This document shows, piece after piece, positions 38,326-49,960 of a stretch of 64,000 nt of DNA. The translations under genes and the position numbers were made by a program. The notes beneath the pieces are model-generated. The model was not told the origin of the DNA and did not search any database. It saw only the letters and a program-made list of their open reading frames with translations. The stretch comes from Globomyces pollinis-pini (Eukaryota > Chytridiomycota > Chytridiomycetes > Rhizophydiales > Globomycetaceae): assembly GCA_025399215.1 (NCBI GenBank), contig MU621100.1, positions 1 to 64,000 of the forward strand, in the 5' to 3' direction. Every line of letters starts with the position of its first letter. The stretch's first letter is position 1.

Positions 38326-41267
38326 ATGTCAAAATCACAAAAGAATAAGAAAAAGAAAATAGAGAATTCAGGTATTTTTTTAAACTATTAATTGAGTTCA
38401 AGGTATTGATATAAATCAATTGAGCTAATGATTTGCAGGTAGATCCAACCTGAATTCTACTCAGTCTAATCGCTCAAATATGTCCTCGAATTCTTCTTCA
38501 ATTCGCTCTATTACAGAACATAGTACATCAAATATCATCCAAAATCCTGTCTTAGCATCTTTTTCGCATTCAATGGATAACGACACTCCATCGGATTTAC
38601 AGGAATTTTTACAACGATTAGACGATATTACCGATCTCTTTCCAGCCGCCAATACTAATGTTTTACCAGAGTCTAACCCAACCAACTTTGACACGCACAC
38701 TTTGTCAATCAAGCGTATCAAAATGCTGACACATTCACTTACACGTTATTCGGAATGTAGAATGGCTTACTTAAAGGTATTTCAATGTCGATTTTCATAT
38801 AAAGTGGAGTATTAGACTGCTGAAGGCTTGGAATCCAGGTTTATATTATGACTAACTTTATAGTTGCACCAAAAAAACAGTCAATTAAACAAACCATTAT
38901 CAATCAGCGAAAAAATCATATCATCCGACTAATTCTCGACTATATTGTTTTAAGTATAGAATTAGAATACGGAGGGTAACTAGTAGATTACTGACGAATA
39001 GAATGGAGTTGCCTGCTGTGGAAACCTTGGATGTTTTAATGATGGTTTGAATTGAATATCTAAATACCTCTTAGTCTTTACTTAATCAGTTCAACAAACC
39101 ACATCAGCTTTGGATCATAGCATTTGTTACACTATCTACTCCACATTTAACCATGTTTTCCTTTCACAAAGCATGCATTAATCAATTGAAACTATATGAC
39201 ATGCCCATGATGTCCAATTTGAACCAGCTACAATTACTGTATTACTATTAAGTTACTGATGGTAGTACAAAGACTCTACAAAAGCCTTTTTCACATATAA
39301 TGGAATTGACTACTTATTTTAAGTCTTGTAATGAGGCCATATTAGCAAACTCATTTGTAAATCTCTTATCGTATTATTGCAGCAATGTATTGAGTGGGAA
39401 GGTTTTTGAACAAGAAGGTATTATGGACTTCTAATTTTAGATTTCACAAGGTTCATACTGTCCTACCTAAGTATGATTTTTTTGGCGGATTCCTCCCTGT
39501 TACCGGGTATTGACTTCTGACGTTCATTTTTGTTAGTGGTCTTGTATGGCGCTTTGGAATTAGTGGATCATCAAGTCTTAAGTAACCTTTTGATTTTAGA
39601 AACAGTTGGATCCGTTTCTAAGTTTAGAAACAATGAAGGGTGATAATAATTAAATTAACTAATTGTAGTCATTTAGAATCATTTGGATCAACTTGGGGCA
39701 TGTTATGGACGCAAATTATGGTTCTCAACACAGGAAAACTCGAGAGCATCTTTTCCAGGTTGTTTTTTGTTCTTGTAAATTGTAAAAGTTATTTGAGAGA
39801 AACAATGTCCAAAGAGACTCAAATTGCTTCAATTTCAAATTTATTAGCTGATGAAATAGATCGAATAATTTGGGAAATCATATTAAAGGTAATTATGTAA
39901 TGTAATCTCTAAAACGGAAGAATTTTGAAAAAGATTTACTGCAGGCAAATGGGCGATTAACATTCATTGATTTTCATGAACTTTTATTACAAGATAAACA
40001 AAAGATAGCTGGAAAAGAATTTTATGCACTTTTGCGAGTTGGCTTTCAAGAATCAAACTTAGACTCTCTTTTCGAGTTACTGTTTGTTAATTTCTCGAAA
40101 AATATGGACGGGTTAGGTCAGCTTCTCGTTCTACATCAGGAAAAACTTTGGTAAATGGATCTAAGATTTGAATTGATCCTTTAGTGCATGGTTGATCAAT
40201 GCCAGTGGGCAATTTACTAAATTTCAACCAAATTTAATACCCATTATATTGGAAAGGCTAAATCAGCTATATGATGTTGTGAAAGCAAATAACTCCGTTG
40301 AGAATGTTTATCATGAACTTATTTTTCGACTGCTTAAAAATTCAAACGAACTTTATCGTATACCCGCATTATATCATTGTTTCTTGAAGATTTCCAAATC
40401 TTCCCCAAGTGAATTAACAGTACAAACTATCAAATTATACAGACTTCTATTGGTTGAAGTTCCGCAATCTCTTATTGAACACAGATTAAAGATTGTGTTA
40501 TTACGTAAATTTTCTAGATACTTAGTGATGGAGCGCGTATGTGGAAGTTTCTCTGATCCATACATATTTTCTAAAAAATCTCTGCATGAAAAATTATTTC
40601 AACCAAAGTCAATGATATCCAAAAAGAAGGAAAGTCAAGATCTAAAATTAGCACATGTAGCGTTTTTGGATATAATTACTGGATCCGAATTGATGAGTAT
40701 TGAAGACAATGCTGAATTTTAGGTGCCGAAATTAGAAGCCAGATTATTTTATATCTTTTCTCGACGCCCAGGTTATTGTTCAATTCTAACTTTGTTAGGC
40801 GATCGTACCAAATTCTTGTGTTGATGAAAGATCACCCATGGTTGTGGGATGTGATAGCCCTTGAAATCAAGTCACAACCCAATAACATGATGTGGAGTCA
40901 GACTGGTGGCTTCATGGACTTGCTATGTATTTCTTTGATCGATTTTTGGAAGCATAAGCGAGAGATACCCTCTGTCTTTCAAGTACCGCACGTAAAATGT
41001 GTTGCTAATTTAATTCAATCTTTATATATGGTATGCTATTATGTACCGTTAACCATACAGACAGGAAAAGTTCCAGATGTATTGGCAATATCGGCAATGA
41101 TTTTAAGTAATGTTCGTGGCGCAGACATTGCAGAGATTGTTAGGATACTAAAAGCTGTATTAGATGGAACAGAACTTCCTGAACTAAAAATTCTCATTAA
41201 AGGGATATGGAAAAGGAATCTCATGACATTAGATCCTAGTCACTTAAAATTATTCGAATTAATCTGA
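38326..41267 (+). CDS. Unidentified large alpha-helical protein
   Basis: I do not recognise this gene. It begins MSKSQKNKKKKIENSG, then a serine-rich stretch, and continues as helical, leucine-rich sequence through many short introns: WSIRLLKAWNPVAPKKQSIK (needs a 28-nt intron at about 38776–38803), QLWIIAFVTLSTPHLTMFSF, VVLYGALELVDHQVLSNLL, ESFGSTWGMLWTQIMVL, ELIFRLLKNSNELYRIPALY, LRKFSRYLVMERVCGSFSDP and VPHVKCVANLIQSLYMVCYY. It looks like a HEAT/ARM-type solenoid of about 800 residues. A nucleolar Urb-type protein would fit the general look, but no motif proves it. One exon junction near 38950 did not resolve, so this could also be two genes. The open frames at 40192–40722 and 40776–41267 are solid. 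Confidence 0.6.
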
Positions 41268-41363
41268 TTTCATTAATAAATAAACATTTTGTCGTGGATT
41301 GAGAATTCTTCAGAAATCGCCTACAAGTAATTATGTATGTAACCCTGATATCGTAGTTATAAT

Positions 41364-43905
41364 ATGCGAGCAGATGTGAAACTAATTGAATTGGATGGTG
41401 GGAAGTCGAAAAACAATCCAATGATGGAAACACTTTCACAATTACTAAAACCAAAACAATGCCTAGACAAATTTGTGAAAGACTATCAAGGACATTGGAA
41501 TAGGCAAAAAATGTTACAGATCAAGAAAAGTCTAGATTTCGACTCTGTTGGAGAGCATCATTGGATGGCAAGCAAACATCACATTTTAACACCAACGCAA
41601 ATCAATAAAATGATATCTTTGCAACCCCAGCCATCAGCAAGATTGAGGCTGCCTCCTTTAACATCTGAATGCAACGATTCGCGCCTGAATGAAGGTGTGG
41701 ATTTTAACTCTGCCAGAAATGATGGACAAAAAGTCAGAAACGCATTTTACGTGCAAGACTTTGCAAAACTGGAGAGAATAGAAAGAAAGAAGAAAGATTT
41801 GACGGTGGTGCACAATCGCGACAAAACTGCTAAAAAAGACAAGAACACCAACAAATGCATGCACCATAAATTTAAACATAAATCAGAAAAATCAAATATC
41901 AGTTCTGATAGGAACCAAATTGTTTTCGATATATTCACTGACGTATTACTGGAACATAATAGTACATCCAATTTAGAGTATGCACAGTCCCACTCAAAAA
42001 TTTCAGATATAATAATCGAGGCAACGGATATCTCCAATCAAGTAACTGATTACAAAGAAGCAACTGCGTTAGAGATGGATCTCCCGACAATTGAAAAGCT
42101 GGAAGATGGTGCACCAGAACCGTTTCAACCACTAATTATCACTGAAAATATTAATGTAGATTCTAATTCTGTATCAAATCTGTTGCCATTGAAGGACGTG
42201 ATTACTATCAACCTTCCGAACCTTCAAACAGAAGAAGCTACTAGTACTTCACAATTACAAATTTCCTATTCCATGGAATCAGTGGCCAATGAATCATCAA
42301 TACCCATCGAAAAATCTTCCAATGAAAATCTGATATCGCCTATTTCTAATGGCATCTCTTCATTTCTTGTTGCTAGCAATCATCGACATTCCATGAGACG
42401 ATCAAGCAGTGTTTATAATAAGAATATGAACTTGGTCGACAAAAAGAATTCTAATTCTAATCTAAAAAAGAAAAGGATTATTAGCGGATTAGGTGTTGAA
42501 ATATATGTCCCAGAACCATGGAACCCAATATGTTTCCGATGGAAATTTGCGATTCAACAAGTCATTCGTTCACTCCGACTAAAATCTATTCCCAAATTGA
42601 CAACGAAAAATGTCGCAGATGAATTAGATATTCGAGGTCATATGGTTGAAGACAACCACTTTTATTCTAGAGTTAAAGTCAAAGAATTAGTTTCTATTAT
42701 GGCATTTCTTTCAAAGGCACCAAACGAACCAACTATGGAAATTGATATGACCACAATAAGTTTTGAAGACACGTTTACATTCATACCTTATCTGATGTCA
42801 CAAAAACAGTCCGTAAGAATTTATACCATTTAAGTTGTAGGTTAGGCTACATATTGCAGCTTTTGGTCGGATTGAAGTTCATCCAAAAGGTAAAATGATT
42901 GTACGAGAGAAAACCAAATGCACCACATTGTATATTATAATTGATGGATTATGCATTGAACATGTATCAAGTGCAAATGAAGAATTCCCTGTGAAACTAC
43001 ATAGAATAGGAGATTGTATTGGCGAAACGAGTGGAAATGCAGTACCAATTAGGCAATTCTCTGCTACAACATTATGTCGTACAACGTTTCTGTGCATTGA
43101 AAAACGTGAATGGTTGACAGCAATGAAGAAAGGCAATACTGAGGCACAAAAAATCGAACTAATTTCCAATCTGACTCCTTTCATGAATCTTCCAATCTCA
43201 ATCATTGAAGAATTTGCCACCAAAGGGTAGAGCAACTATGATTTAACAATGTTAGATCTATTACAAAACTTTCTTCTGATGAGAAAGTAATAAGCCCACA
43301 AGATGAAAATACCTCGTTCTTCCTCATCTGTAAAGGAAGCTGCAAAATACAATTGAGGATACCATTTCTAAAAGTTGCAAAGAATGAATTGGATGATGAC
43401 TCCGTGATTCCATCCGAATATCAGGTATAATCCACTTCCATTTTGTTATTTTTAGGTCATTCCATTTTATGGGCAGAAACTTAATCCAATTAGGGATGAA
43501 CTCGTTTATGTACCTCATGATTTGGACATCCTAGGGCCCGGAGACGTATTTCCTCCACGTATCGAAGGTTTTCCAGTGCTCTAATTTCTAGATATCCGAG
43601 GGCTATACAAATTATATACTATCATTACTTCTGAACCCACGGATTTAGTTGAATTCTCACTGTAAAATGTATACTCTTATTCTAGTTCAACTGCAAAAGA
43701 GTCACTTCCACCATGTATTCATGAATATCTGACGACACGAGAGGAAGGAATATACCTATCGGATACTCAAGTAAGAGAGTTGCAAGAGCAATATCTATCA
43801 ACACGAGGTTGGAGGAATGACAGTGATTCGCTCCTGAATAAAATGCTTTGTGAAGAGACAGACCGAGATCGATGGGAAATGATACAGGCAAGATATTTCA
43901 CTTAA
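41364..43905 (+). CDS. Cyclic-nucleotide-binding-domain protein (CNBD2-like)
   Basis: ATG 41364 opens a first exon of nearly 490 codons. Residues 1–370 are polar and low-complexity with basic runs; then comes a helical segment WKFAIQQVIRSLRLKSIPK and KVKELVSIMAFLSK. A first cyclic-nucleotide-binding (CNB) fold follows: AAFGRIEVHPKGKMIVREKT, TLYIIIDGLCIEHVSS, HRIGDCIGETSG and RQFSATTLCRTTFLCIEK. The phosphate-binding cassette keeps Gly-Glu but has RQFSAT where RxA is usual, so ligand binding is uncertain. A second, degenerate CNB fold reads VISPQDENTSFFLICKGSCK and DILGPGDVFPP. The C-terminus is helical. Architecture resembles animal CNBD2, linked to sperm flagella; that would suit a zoosporic organism but is inference. 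Stop 26 bp from the convergent RRN7. Confidence 0.75.
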
Positions 43906-43931
43906 AAATAATAAATATATTATTCGGTTAA

Positions 43932-45418
43932 TTAATCTATTGAATTTGTGCTACCCAGTTCAGCAAAAGAATATCCTGCTAGAATTATGTCTAATTTTCT
44001 GAGCTCCACCATCAGAATTTCTGCTCCTTGGCCTATTATTACTGAGATTTTTTGAACAATAGAATAAGAATGAGATTCCTTTGCACCATCAATATCAATT
44101 CCAATGTAGGATTTAGCTTCTCCATCCAAACTACTTTTACAGACTTCTTGAAACTCAGCTTTACTGTCAACCGGATGACAGGTGTTTATATGTATAAATT
44201 CATCAAAATGATCAACAGCATTTTTATCCAATCCCTTTAAGTTTGCAGGTATCACAGAACACTTTCGTGAGATTGGGAGAAATGGATGGTTTAAACTATC
44301 GCTACTGTTAAAATTAGTCATAAGTCACATACCGAACAAATTGAAGTCCTATAAACGGTACATTGTGCTGTCTTTCTGGATTAAAACGTACACTTGCTGG
44401 ATTACCTATTTTCACGGAGATACAATCTTGCAATCCAACATAGTACAGTTCCTGTCAAAAGATACGGTTTCGACCGTTTACAATCGGGGCTTTCCCGCTT
44501 CCCTATCAACTCTATCAGACACTTATAGAGGGGGTATAATTCAACTAAATTTGAGATGGATGAGTTATTTTACTGGGTAACAAGAGATCATTGAACATCT
44601 TCAATATGATGCTTGGATGATCTTTTACATGTATTAATTGCACTCCACTTGATATCAATTGATTCGCAATTATGCTCTCATGACTACTAAGTACCTCTAT
44701 TCTGGGTACTGCATTGTAACCCTATTGATCAACAAGTTTGTATTTTACTTGCAAATGAGTCACAGTATATCGTGAAATAGTTGGTTCAAAAAAGTAAGGG
44801 AAATCTGTAGTAAAAATATACCTACGAACTTAAGGCGCAGGTGAATTACCCTAATAAATCGGTCATGGTGATTGGAATCTTCAAAAATATGCATCCTAGG
44901 CGAAGAAATATAAGAGTAACATGGGGGCTGATATTCTCTTTAATATGCTGTAGTGAAATATCCACATTCAAAGTGACGAATTCTTCTATCACAGTTGAAT
45001 CAAAATATCCGGTAGCCAATCGAGACAACCATATTGACCACATATCGTGCACAACATTCTGGATTCTTAATGATAAATAAATAACCTCCAAAAGTCTTGG
45101 AAATCCCTGCTTAGTGATCAACCATTCAAGTTGATCTTTCAAATTTTTCTGGAATTTATTGAGTACTGTATGCGGATAGGATCGTTTCTTTTGAACTAGG
45201 ATGAACATATTTATATATGTATATATCTTACTCAATGTTTCCTTGTCCCTTTTTCTTTTCCTTTGGGATCGAAAAAACTTTTGAGACCCGATGAATTCAG
45301 CATCATCACCTATTTGTTCTACCGCTAGATATTGGTGTCCATATTGACAAACGTATTCTCCGTTGTTGATTTTCTTCCATTTGGTCGACCCACAAGAGCA
45401 ACTTTCTTTGGGAGCCAT
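43932..45418 (-). CDS. RRN7: RNA polymerase I initiation factor Rrn7/TAF1B
   Basis: TFIIB-like component of the Pol I core factor/SL1. It starts MAPKESCSCGSTKWKKINNG with a zinc ribbon: Cys-x-Cys-Gly, then EYVCQYGHQYLAVEQ, in which Cys-x3-His replaces the second pair, exactly the Rrn7/TAF1B-type ribbon. Next are the reader-like region (FIGSQKFFRSQRKRKRDKET) and the first cyclin fold with KDQLEWLITKQGFPRLLEVI and VTLIFLRLGCIFLKIPITMT, the family's LGCLWLKIPITLGD-type motif. The remainder to 43932 is poorly conserved, as usual. Introns are short. The middle exons (44330–44840) were read only roughly. Start ATG is the complement of 45416–45418; a longer in-frame extension upstream does not resemble the family. 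Confidence 0.88.
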
Positions 45419-45775
45419 ACTTATGTATTTTGAGAAAAAGGAAGATTTATCACAAATGAAAAAATTCATTCTAATTTTTAATATTTGCCATCTCAACTAG
45501 CACTGTTTGGCTACTATTGTAGTATATCATTTATAATGGATATATATCAAATCACACTCTTAAGTTTACAATAAAACATATTCCCAGATAGTCTAAAAAT
45601 TGATGAACGCGCGTCTTCAAGCAAATCTATAAAAGTAGATCATGGTGTTTATTATCCTCAACAATTTTGAACATCTTTGATTTTCTAGAATCAACGACAA
45701 CAAATCTCGATAGTCCAACAGAGCTAGAATGGTTCTATGAGATATATTAGTGCTCAATCACTGACTGCACTTGGT

Positions 45776-45940
45776 CATTAAGGAATGAAAAAAAGTATTC
45801 GGTCCTAATAAAGCCGAATACCTAAATCCTTAATGAATTCATTAATAGAACTAGTGACAAAGTATGCTAAACCACGCCAATTTACTAAAACTGAAGGCAT
45901 GCATATGGTAGATCTCGCCGGTTCAATCCCGGCCAAAGAT
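45776..45940 (+). ncRNA. Candidate structured RNA with nested hairpins and T-arm-like element
   Basis: CATTAAGGA (45776–45784) pairs with TCCTTAATG (45827–45835). Inside it GTATTCGG (45795–45802) pairs with CCGAATAC (45814–45821). TAATGAATTCATTA (45831–45844) is a perfect palindrome. About 70 bases downstream GCCGGTTCAATCCCGGC is a textbook tRNA T-arm/B-box with a 5-bp stem, followed by CAAAGATGC and a T5 run like a Pol III terminator. No matching 5' acceptor half or A box is close enough for a normal tRNA, so a tRNA relic or an unknown Pol III transcript are the options. Confidence 0.35.
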
Positions 45941-45979
45941 GCTTTTTCAACTGTTTGGCTTGTGACAGATTCTTGATAG

Positions 45980-46452
45980 CATTACAGCTTGCCAGCTAAT
46001 TTGCTTAATCTAATCGTTACTATATCAACAATTGTTTGGAAAACTGAAATCAGATCACAGATCTTGGCTAACTGTATGATGTATGTCGTTTCTGATTTAA
46101 GTAAAGATTTAGTGGAGAACAACAATTTCCAAGTCAAGATGGTGTTAAGGCTGGTTGTTGTATTTACCTATTTATATGTCAGAAGTAATGATATTCCAGA
46201 GAACGTCAAAGTTTAAGTCCATATCCGACTTTTTTGACATCTTCCAGCCACTTCAAAAGAAATGACAATAAGTCTAGTTTTGACAAACTGACATTAGTGA
46301 CCACTAATATCAAGATAGCGCATGAATCATATCTATGTGATGGGTTCAAATCGTTCAAGCTGTTGTGTTCTATGTTCTGTATAGAACACGACAATTATAT
46401 CCAAACAGATGTTATTCGTTTAGTATTTTTTCAAAAACACTTTCTTGTGTAA
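45980..46452 (+). pseudogene. Fragment resembling the cap-binding protein CBP80 MIF4G domain
   Basis: The frame 45989–46216 reads LPANLLNLIVTISTIVWKTE, then LSKDLVENNNFQVKMVLRLV and VFTYLYVRSNDIPENV. Spacing and pattern (LP-k, TLVGLLN-like strand, NN-then-VxLVRFL-like helix) resemble the second part of the first MIF4G domain of nuclear cap-binding protein 1. A following segment at 46234–46452 is in another frame and not clearly joined. No complete gene can be assembled around it, so it is most likely a broken copy. The resemblance is by eye and weak. Confidence 0.25.
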
Positions 46453-46666
46453 GTGTTGGATAATCAGCGTATGCAGAAATCTATAAGTTGCTCATTTACA
46501 TACAAACCTGCTTACTAAGAGGATTCTTAGATAATCTAAAAATAATCTAATTATTGCGGTTTCCGCCTAACATAAAAAATCAGCTACTATTTTTTTTATG
46601 GTTCCAAAACCCTTACCATAGCAAATGTTGTTTATTTCATTGGTGAATCTAACTATATGATCCATT

Positions 46667-46849
46667 TTACATGACCCGTCTTTCTAAGACTTTATGTGTG
46701 AATCCAGCTTCATTTAATATTCCAAACACTTGACTCTGAGATGGTAATGATGAATCTAGTTGCAAATTCTTCTTTAACTTCATTAAGATAGACTGTTTGT
46801 TGTTCTTTGTCAGGTTTATAATCCGTTGTCTTTGTTCTGCATTAAACAC
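46667..46849 (-). pseudogene. Tc1/mariner-type transposase HTH fragment
   Basis: About 55 codons reading FNAEQRQRIINLTKNNKQSI, then LPSQSQVFGILNEAGFTHKV and LERR, followed by a stop. A helix-turn-helix ending in (I)L-xx-AGFTHKVLERR is typical of the DNA-binding part of Tc1/mariner or IS630-like transposases, just before the DDE domain. No DDE domain follows, so this is a scrap. Confidence 0.4.
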
Positions 46850-46919
46850 TACTTTTTCAAAGTCTCCGCCTTATTGTATATGTCTACCTATGCTTTTATA
46901 GTAGGAGTCTTTCTGTAAG

Positions 46920-47541
46920 AGCCTTGTTCAAGTATAATTGAGTTGAAATTGAAAATTTTTTCAACCTGTTGTTCAAGTACCGTCTTTTTTTTAGTTTTTT
47001 CTAATTGAAAATTGAAAGTCAGTAACCCTAACCATAACCCTAATTGAGGGTTGAAATCTTAGTTGAAAATCAATAAAAACAAGTTTAACCCTCGGACAAA
47101 AAAAAAGTCTGAATCAATTGATTATAATGAGTCAACTTCTAAACACCTAACGACCATTACACCACTAGGAGCGGATTTAGCTGAAGAACAATTGCATCAG
47201 GACAGTTTTGTGCTGTAGTCCAAAGATCATTTCTTATGGTGAAAATGGTAGAGGGTGAGGCTCTATAAGAATGTTTGTCTTGTTGGGCCACTATGTTGGT
47301 TACTGTAATCAAAACCGCGGAAATAACAATATTTTCTACACTCATGTTCAAACCTTATCCAAGTATTTTCAAAAAAATTGAAAAATTGTAGTTGAAAATT
47401 TTCAACTAATAGTTGAGTTTCAATTGTGGTCTGAGAGCACAATTGAAATTGAAAAAATAATTGAAAATAATTGAAAAATCTAGCGATTTGATTGGTTGAA
47501 ATCTCAATCATCAATTTTCAATTTTTACTTGAACAAGGCTC
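46920..47541. mobile_element. MITE copy A (Harbinger-like termini)
   Basis: Element of 622 bp with terminal inverted repeats GAGCCTTGTTCAAGTA and TACTTGAACAAGGCTC, flanked on both sides by TAA (46917–46919 and 47542–47544), the 3-bp target duplication typical of PIF/Harbinger elements. The interior is AT-rich with many TTGAAA/TTTCAA words and no coding capacity. It contains AACCCTAACCATAACCCTAA near 47023. A second copy lies in opposite orientation at 53426–54042. Confidence 0.8.
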
Positions 47542-48290
47542 TAAATAACAGCAAGTTCAGTAAAGTTCAACCCTTTAAAATAATAAGCATCAAGGCAATG
47601 AACTTTTGTGTTTAAACTGCAGTGTTTCCTTAAAAATACTTCATTTATCATATATAACTTTATAAAAGAGTATGATGTTTTTATCCTTATTATTTTCAAT
47701 TTTATTATGAAAAAGTAAAACCGACAGTTTATGTTCTTGATGAACTTTTAATCTTTGACTGGCTGATTTTATACATAGTGAATATTACCCGCTGCGTCCA
47801 TTGGAAATTTGATGCCCCATTAGAAACTACTTGTCATAATAAAACCCATAAAGAAACGAGTTGTACAGCAGTGCTAAAAACCATTCAATAATCTCTTATT
47901 GCACACGTATCTTAATACGTTTGCTATTTTGACTATGATGTCCAAGAACCCTAGATCTGCAAAGCTTAATAACAATACTTTGTAATTCATCGCTATAGAT
48001 TCTGGTTCTCCTTAGCTAATCTTGTTACAGTAGCTTTGTAAAAAAAAAAGGCAATACATTCAAGATCAGCAAGTTGAGCCACAGAAAGTAGATTGATTTA
48101 TCGCAACGTTTGGACAATGGGATTGTAGTTTTGAGGTGACAATTAGTTCATAACAGAACAGATGGATGGATGGATTGATTTATAAATAAAGCCATTGATT
48201 GCACTACAAATATTGTAAATTGAATTTGATATGTAATAACAACCAAAGTTATGATTCTGAACGATCTTAACTGGGTACCTGGAACCTATC

Positions 48291-48548
48291 TATTACAACT
48301 CGAGTTGTAATATATCAAACTATAGACATAACTGCAGTTGGTTTATTACCTAAATTTTATATTTGGTTAATAATCGACTTATTTCCTCCGTTACAAGACG
48401 GAGGAATTAAATAGTAGACTCAATTATTTTTTACACCTTATTATAGTACATTATACGTACTGCTAATAAAATTGTATATGTTTGCTCCTCAAAACTATTC
48501 GTTGAAGTACTAGTTTTGAATTACCATGAAACGTCCCGTTTCATGGTA
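48291..48548. repeat. Run of five dyads (hairpin cluster)
   Basis: Five consecutive inverted repeats: a 22-bp perfect palindrome at 48291–48312; TTCCTCCGT/ACGGAGGAA at 48383–48406; AGTAC/GTACT at 48445–48461; TCAAAACTA/TAGTTTTGA at 48489–48519; and a 12-bp stem with 3-nt loop at 48522–48548 (ACCATGAAACG/CGTTTCATGGT). No open frame crosses them. Confidence 0.75.
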
Positions 48549-48920
48549 TTTGTCATGATTTTGAACTCAAACCAATCTCAAATTTGTGGTCCTAGCTGCG
48601 CATGCAGAGTTTATTCTAATACTCTGATACTCTTCTGACTAAGTACATTCCTCTCTTGAGCCTACTTATGTTTTGATTTATTAATTTTGAAACTGATATT
48701 TTCGCACTGGTTTTATATATATTCGCACAGCAGAAAAATACATAAAGTGTCCGAATCCTGCACTTAGTTTATGATGCATTCATCCTCCATTGGTGAGTTA
48801 GAAGATGCAAATACTCATTCTAATTTGTTCAAATCAAGAAGAGGGATGGTAAAATATTTAACATCCTATTACAAACAATGATGAGTAGGTTATCATTACC
48901 ATTAAACATCAGTTTCTGGG

Positions 48921-49960
48921 TTACCTTGTAAGCATAGAATTCGTGAATGTCTCGGATATCAATTTCGGTTCTGTTAGTACAAGAATTAAGGCTGTAATGA
49001 GTCGTAATTTAGTTTCACCATCGCTTGCATTGAGAGTTTTTTCTTCTTGGTGTATCAGATGATTCGTGATGAATACAGATTGAAAGGGTTCTTCGTCTGT
49101 GGTAGTTAATTCAACAATTTGTTTTGTTCTTAAACAGCATTCTTGGTATATCTTGCTGAGTGTCCCTTTAAGGTAATACGTGACTTTCGTCAATGAGGAT
49201 GACTGAGAAAACGGGTTTCTTTCTTCCACTTATGTTCACATAAATACGTTTGTGCTGGCCAGCTGTGTTGTTTTTGTTCCACATTAAAGAGTTCATACCA
49301 GCGGCATCTTTAGAAGTTATCTTTTATTAAGTTAAGAAAATCTATTCTATATTACGTGTCTTAGTGACACGTAAACAATGATGAATCACTCACAGTAACA
49401 ACAACATCAATAGCATCTTTGAGGACTAAACTAGCAGTATCAAGCTCTTCAAAGGTTATGCTTTTGGAGCTAGAGGCAGTATTCGTTTGATGGACCGAAT
49501 GGAACTACGTTGATGGCGAAAACTCCAAATTTTGTGGCTTCTTCAGTTAATGACACCTGAAAATTTGTTGAAGATGTTCCCAAATTTCAGGAGCAGTATT
49601 AAACGGCATCACTTCCACAGTAATGTTGTCCAAGACATTCATGGTAATAGCTCTTAGAGCCTTCCATACTGACAGTTATTAATTATTTCTTTAGTATTAG
49701 TTTTGACTTTTGACAATTGCCAGTTTCTCGTCATCCAATAGTGGTAGTGTCTTGAATCACCAGAGCTGGTAGTTCTCAATACGCTTTTGCTTGAAGATAC
49801 GGTAGAATTTTGTTCCATCAATGGTGCTGATAACGTTTGAATATTATTTTTAGAGAAGTTAAGAAAACCTATTCTATATTATGGAACGTCACTATCAAAT
49901 CACCAATATCAATATCAACTGTGTTATGACAAGTCCCTTTTCTTGGAGAGGATCATCTGA
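48921..49960 (-). pseudogene. Broken coding-like region of unknown family
   Basis: Minus-strand segments read like real protein but do not join cleanly: MNVLDNITVEVMPFNTAPEI, SSKSITFEELDTASLVLKDA, then ITSKDAAGMNSLMWNKNNTA with YVNISGRKKPVF, then a different frame with YYLKGTLSKIYQECCLRTK and LNASDGETKLRLITALILVL. The join between VVVT and ITSKDAAG would need a 73-nt intron, long for this genome, carrying a 9-bp hairpin. A frame shift near 49200 breaks the rest. I do not recognise the family. It may be a degraded host gene or part of a mobile element. Confidence 0.3.
49308..49412. repeat. 105-bp perfect direct repeat, copy 1
   Basis: Identical over 105 bp to 52258–52362. It includes the intron-like 73-nt stretch of the broken minus-strand gene plus 13 and about 19 nt of its flanking coding-like sequence. 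It carries the dyad TTACGTGTC/GACACGTAA (49352–49374). A diverged shorter copy (GTTAAGAAAACCTATTCTAT...) is at 49858–49882. Confidence 0.85.

Noticed and set aside
41658..42132. Minus-strand frames within the cyclic-nucleotide-binding gene
   Set aside because: Antisense to a long coding exon of the CNB-domain protein; low-complexity shadow translations.
44341..45080. + strand frames of 79 codons opposite RRN7
   Set aside because: Antisense to the RRN7 exons and lacking any recognisable protein features.
47023..47044. Chromosome end or telomere
   Set aside because: Only two or three degenerate CCCTAA words, embedded in a MITE with genes on both sides.
46920..47541. Reading MITE A as a degenerate gene because of several short frames
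   Set aside because: Terminal inverted repeats, TAA flanks and a second inverted copy explain it as a non-coding mobile element.
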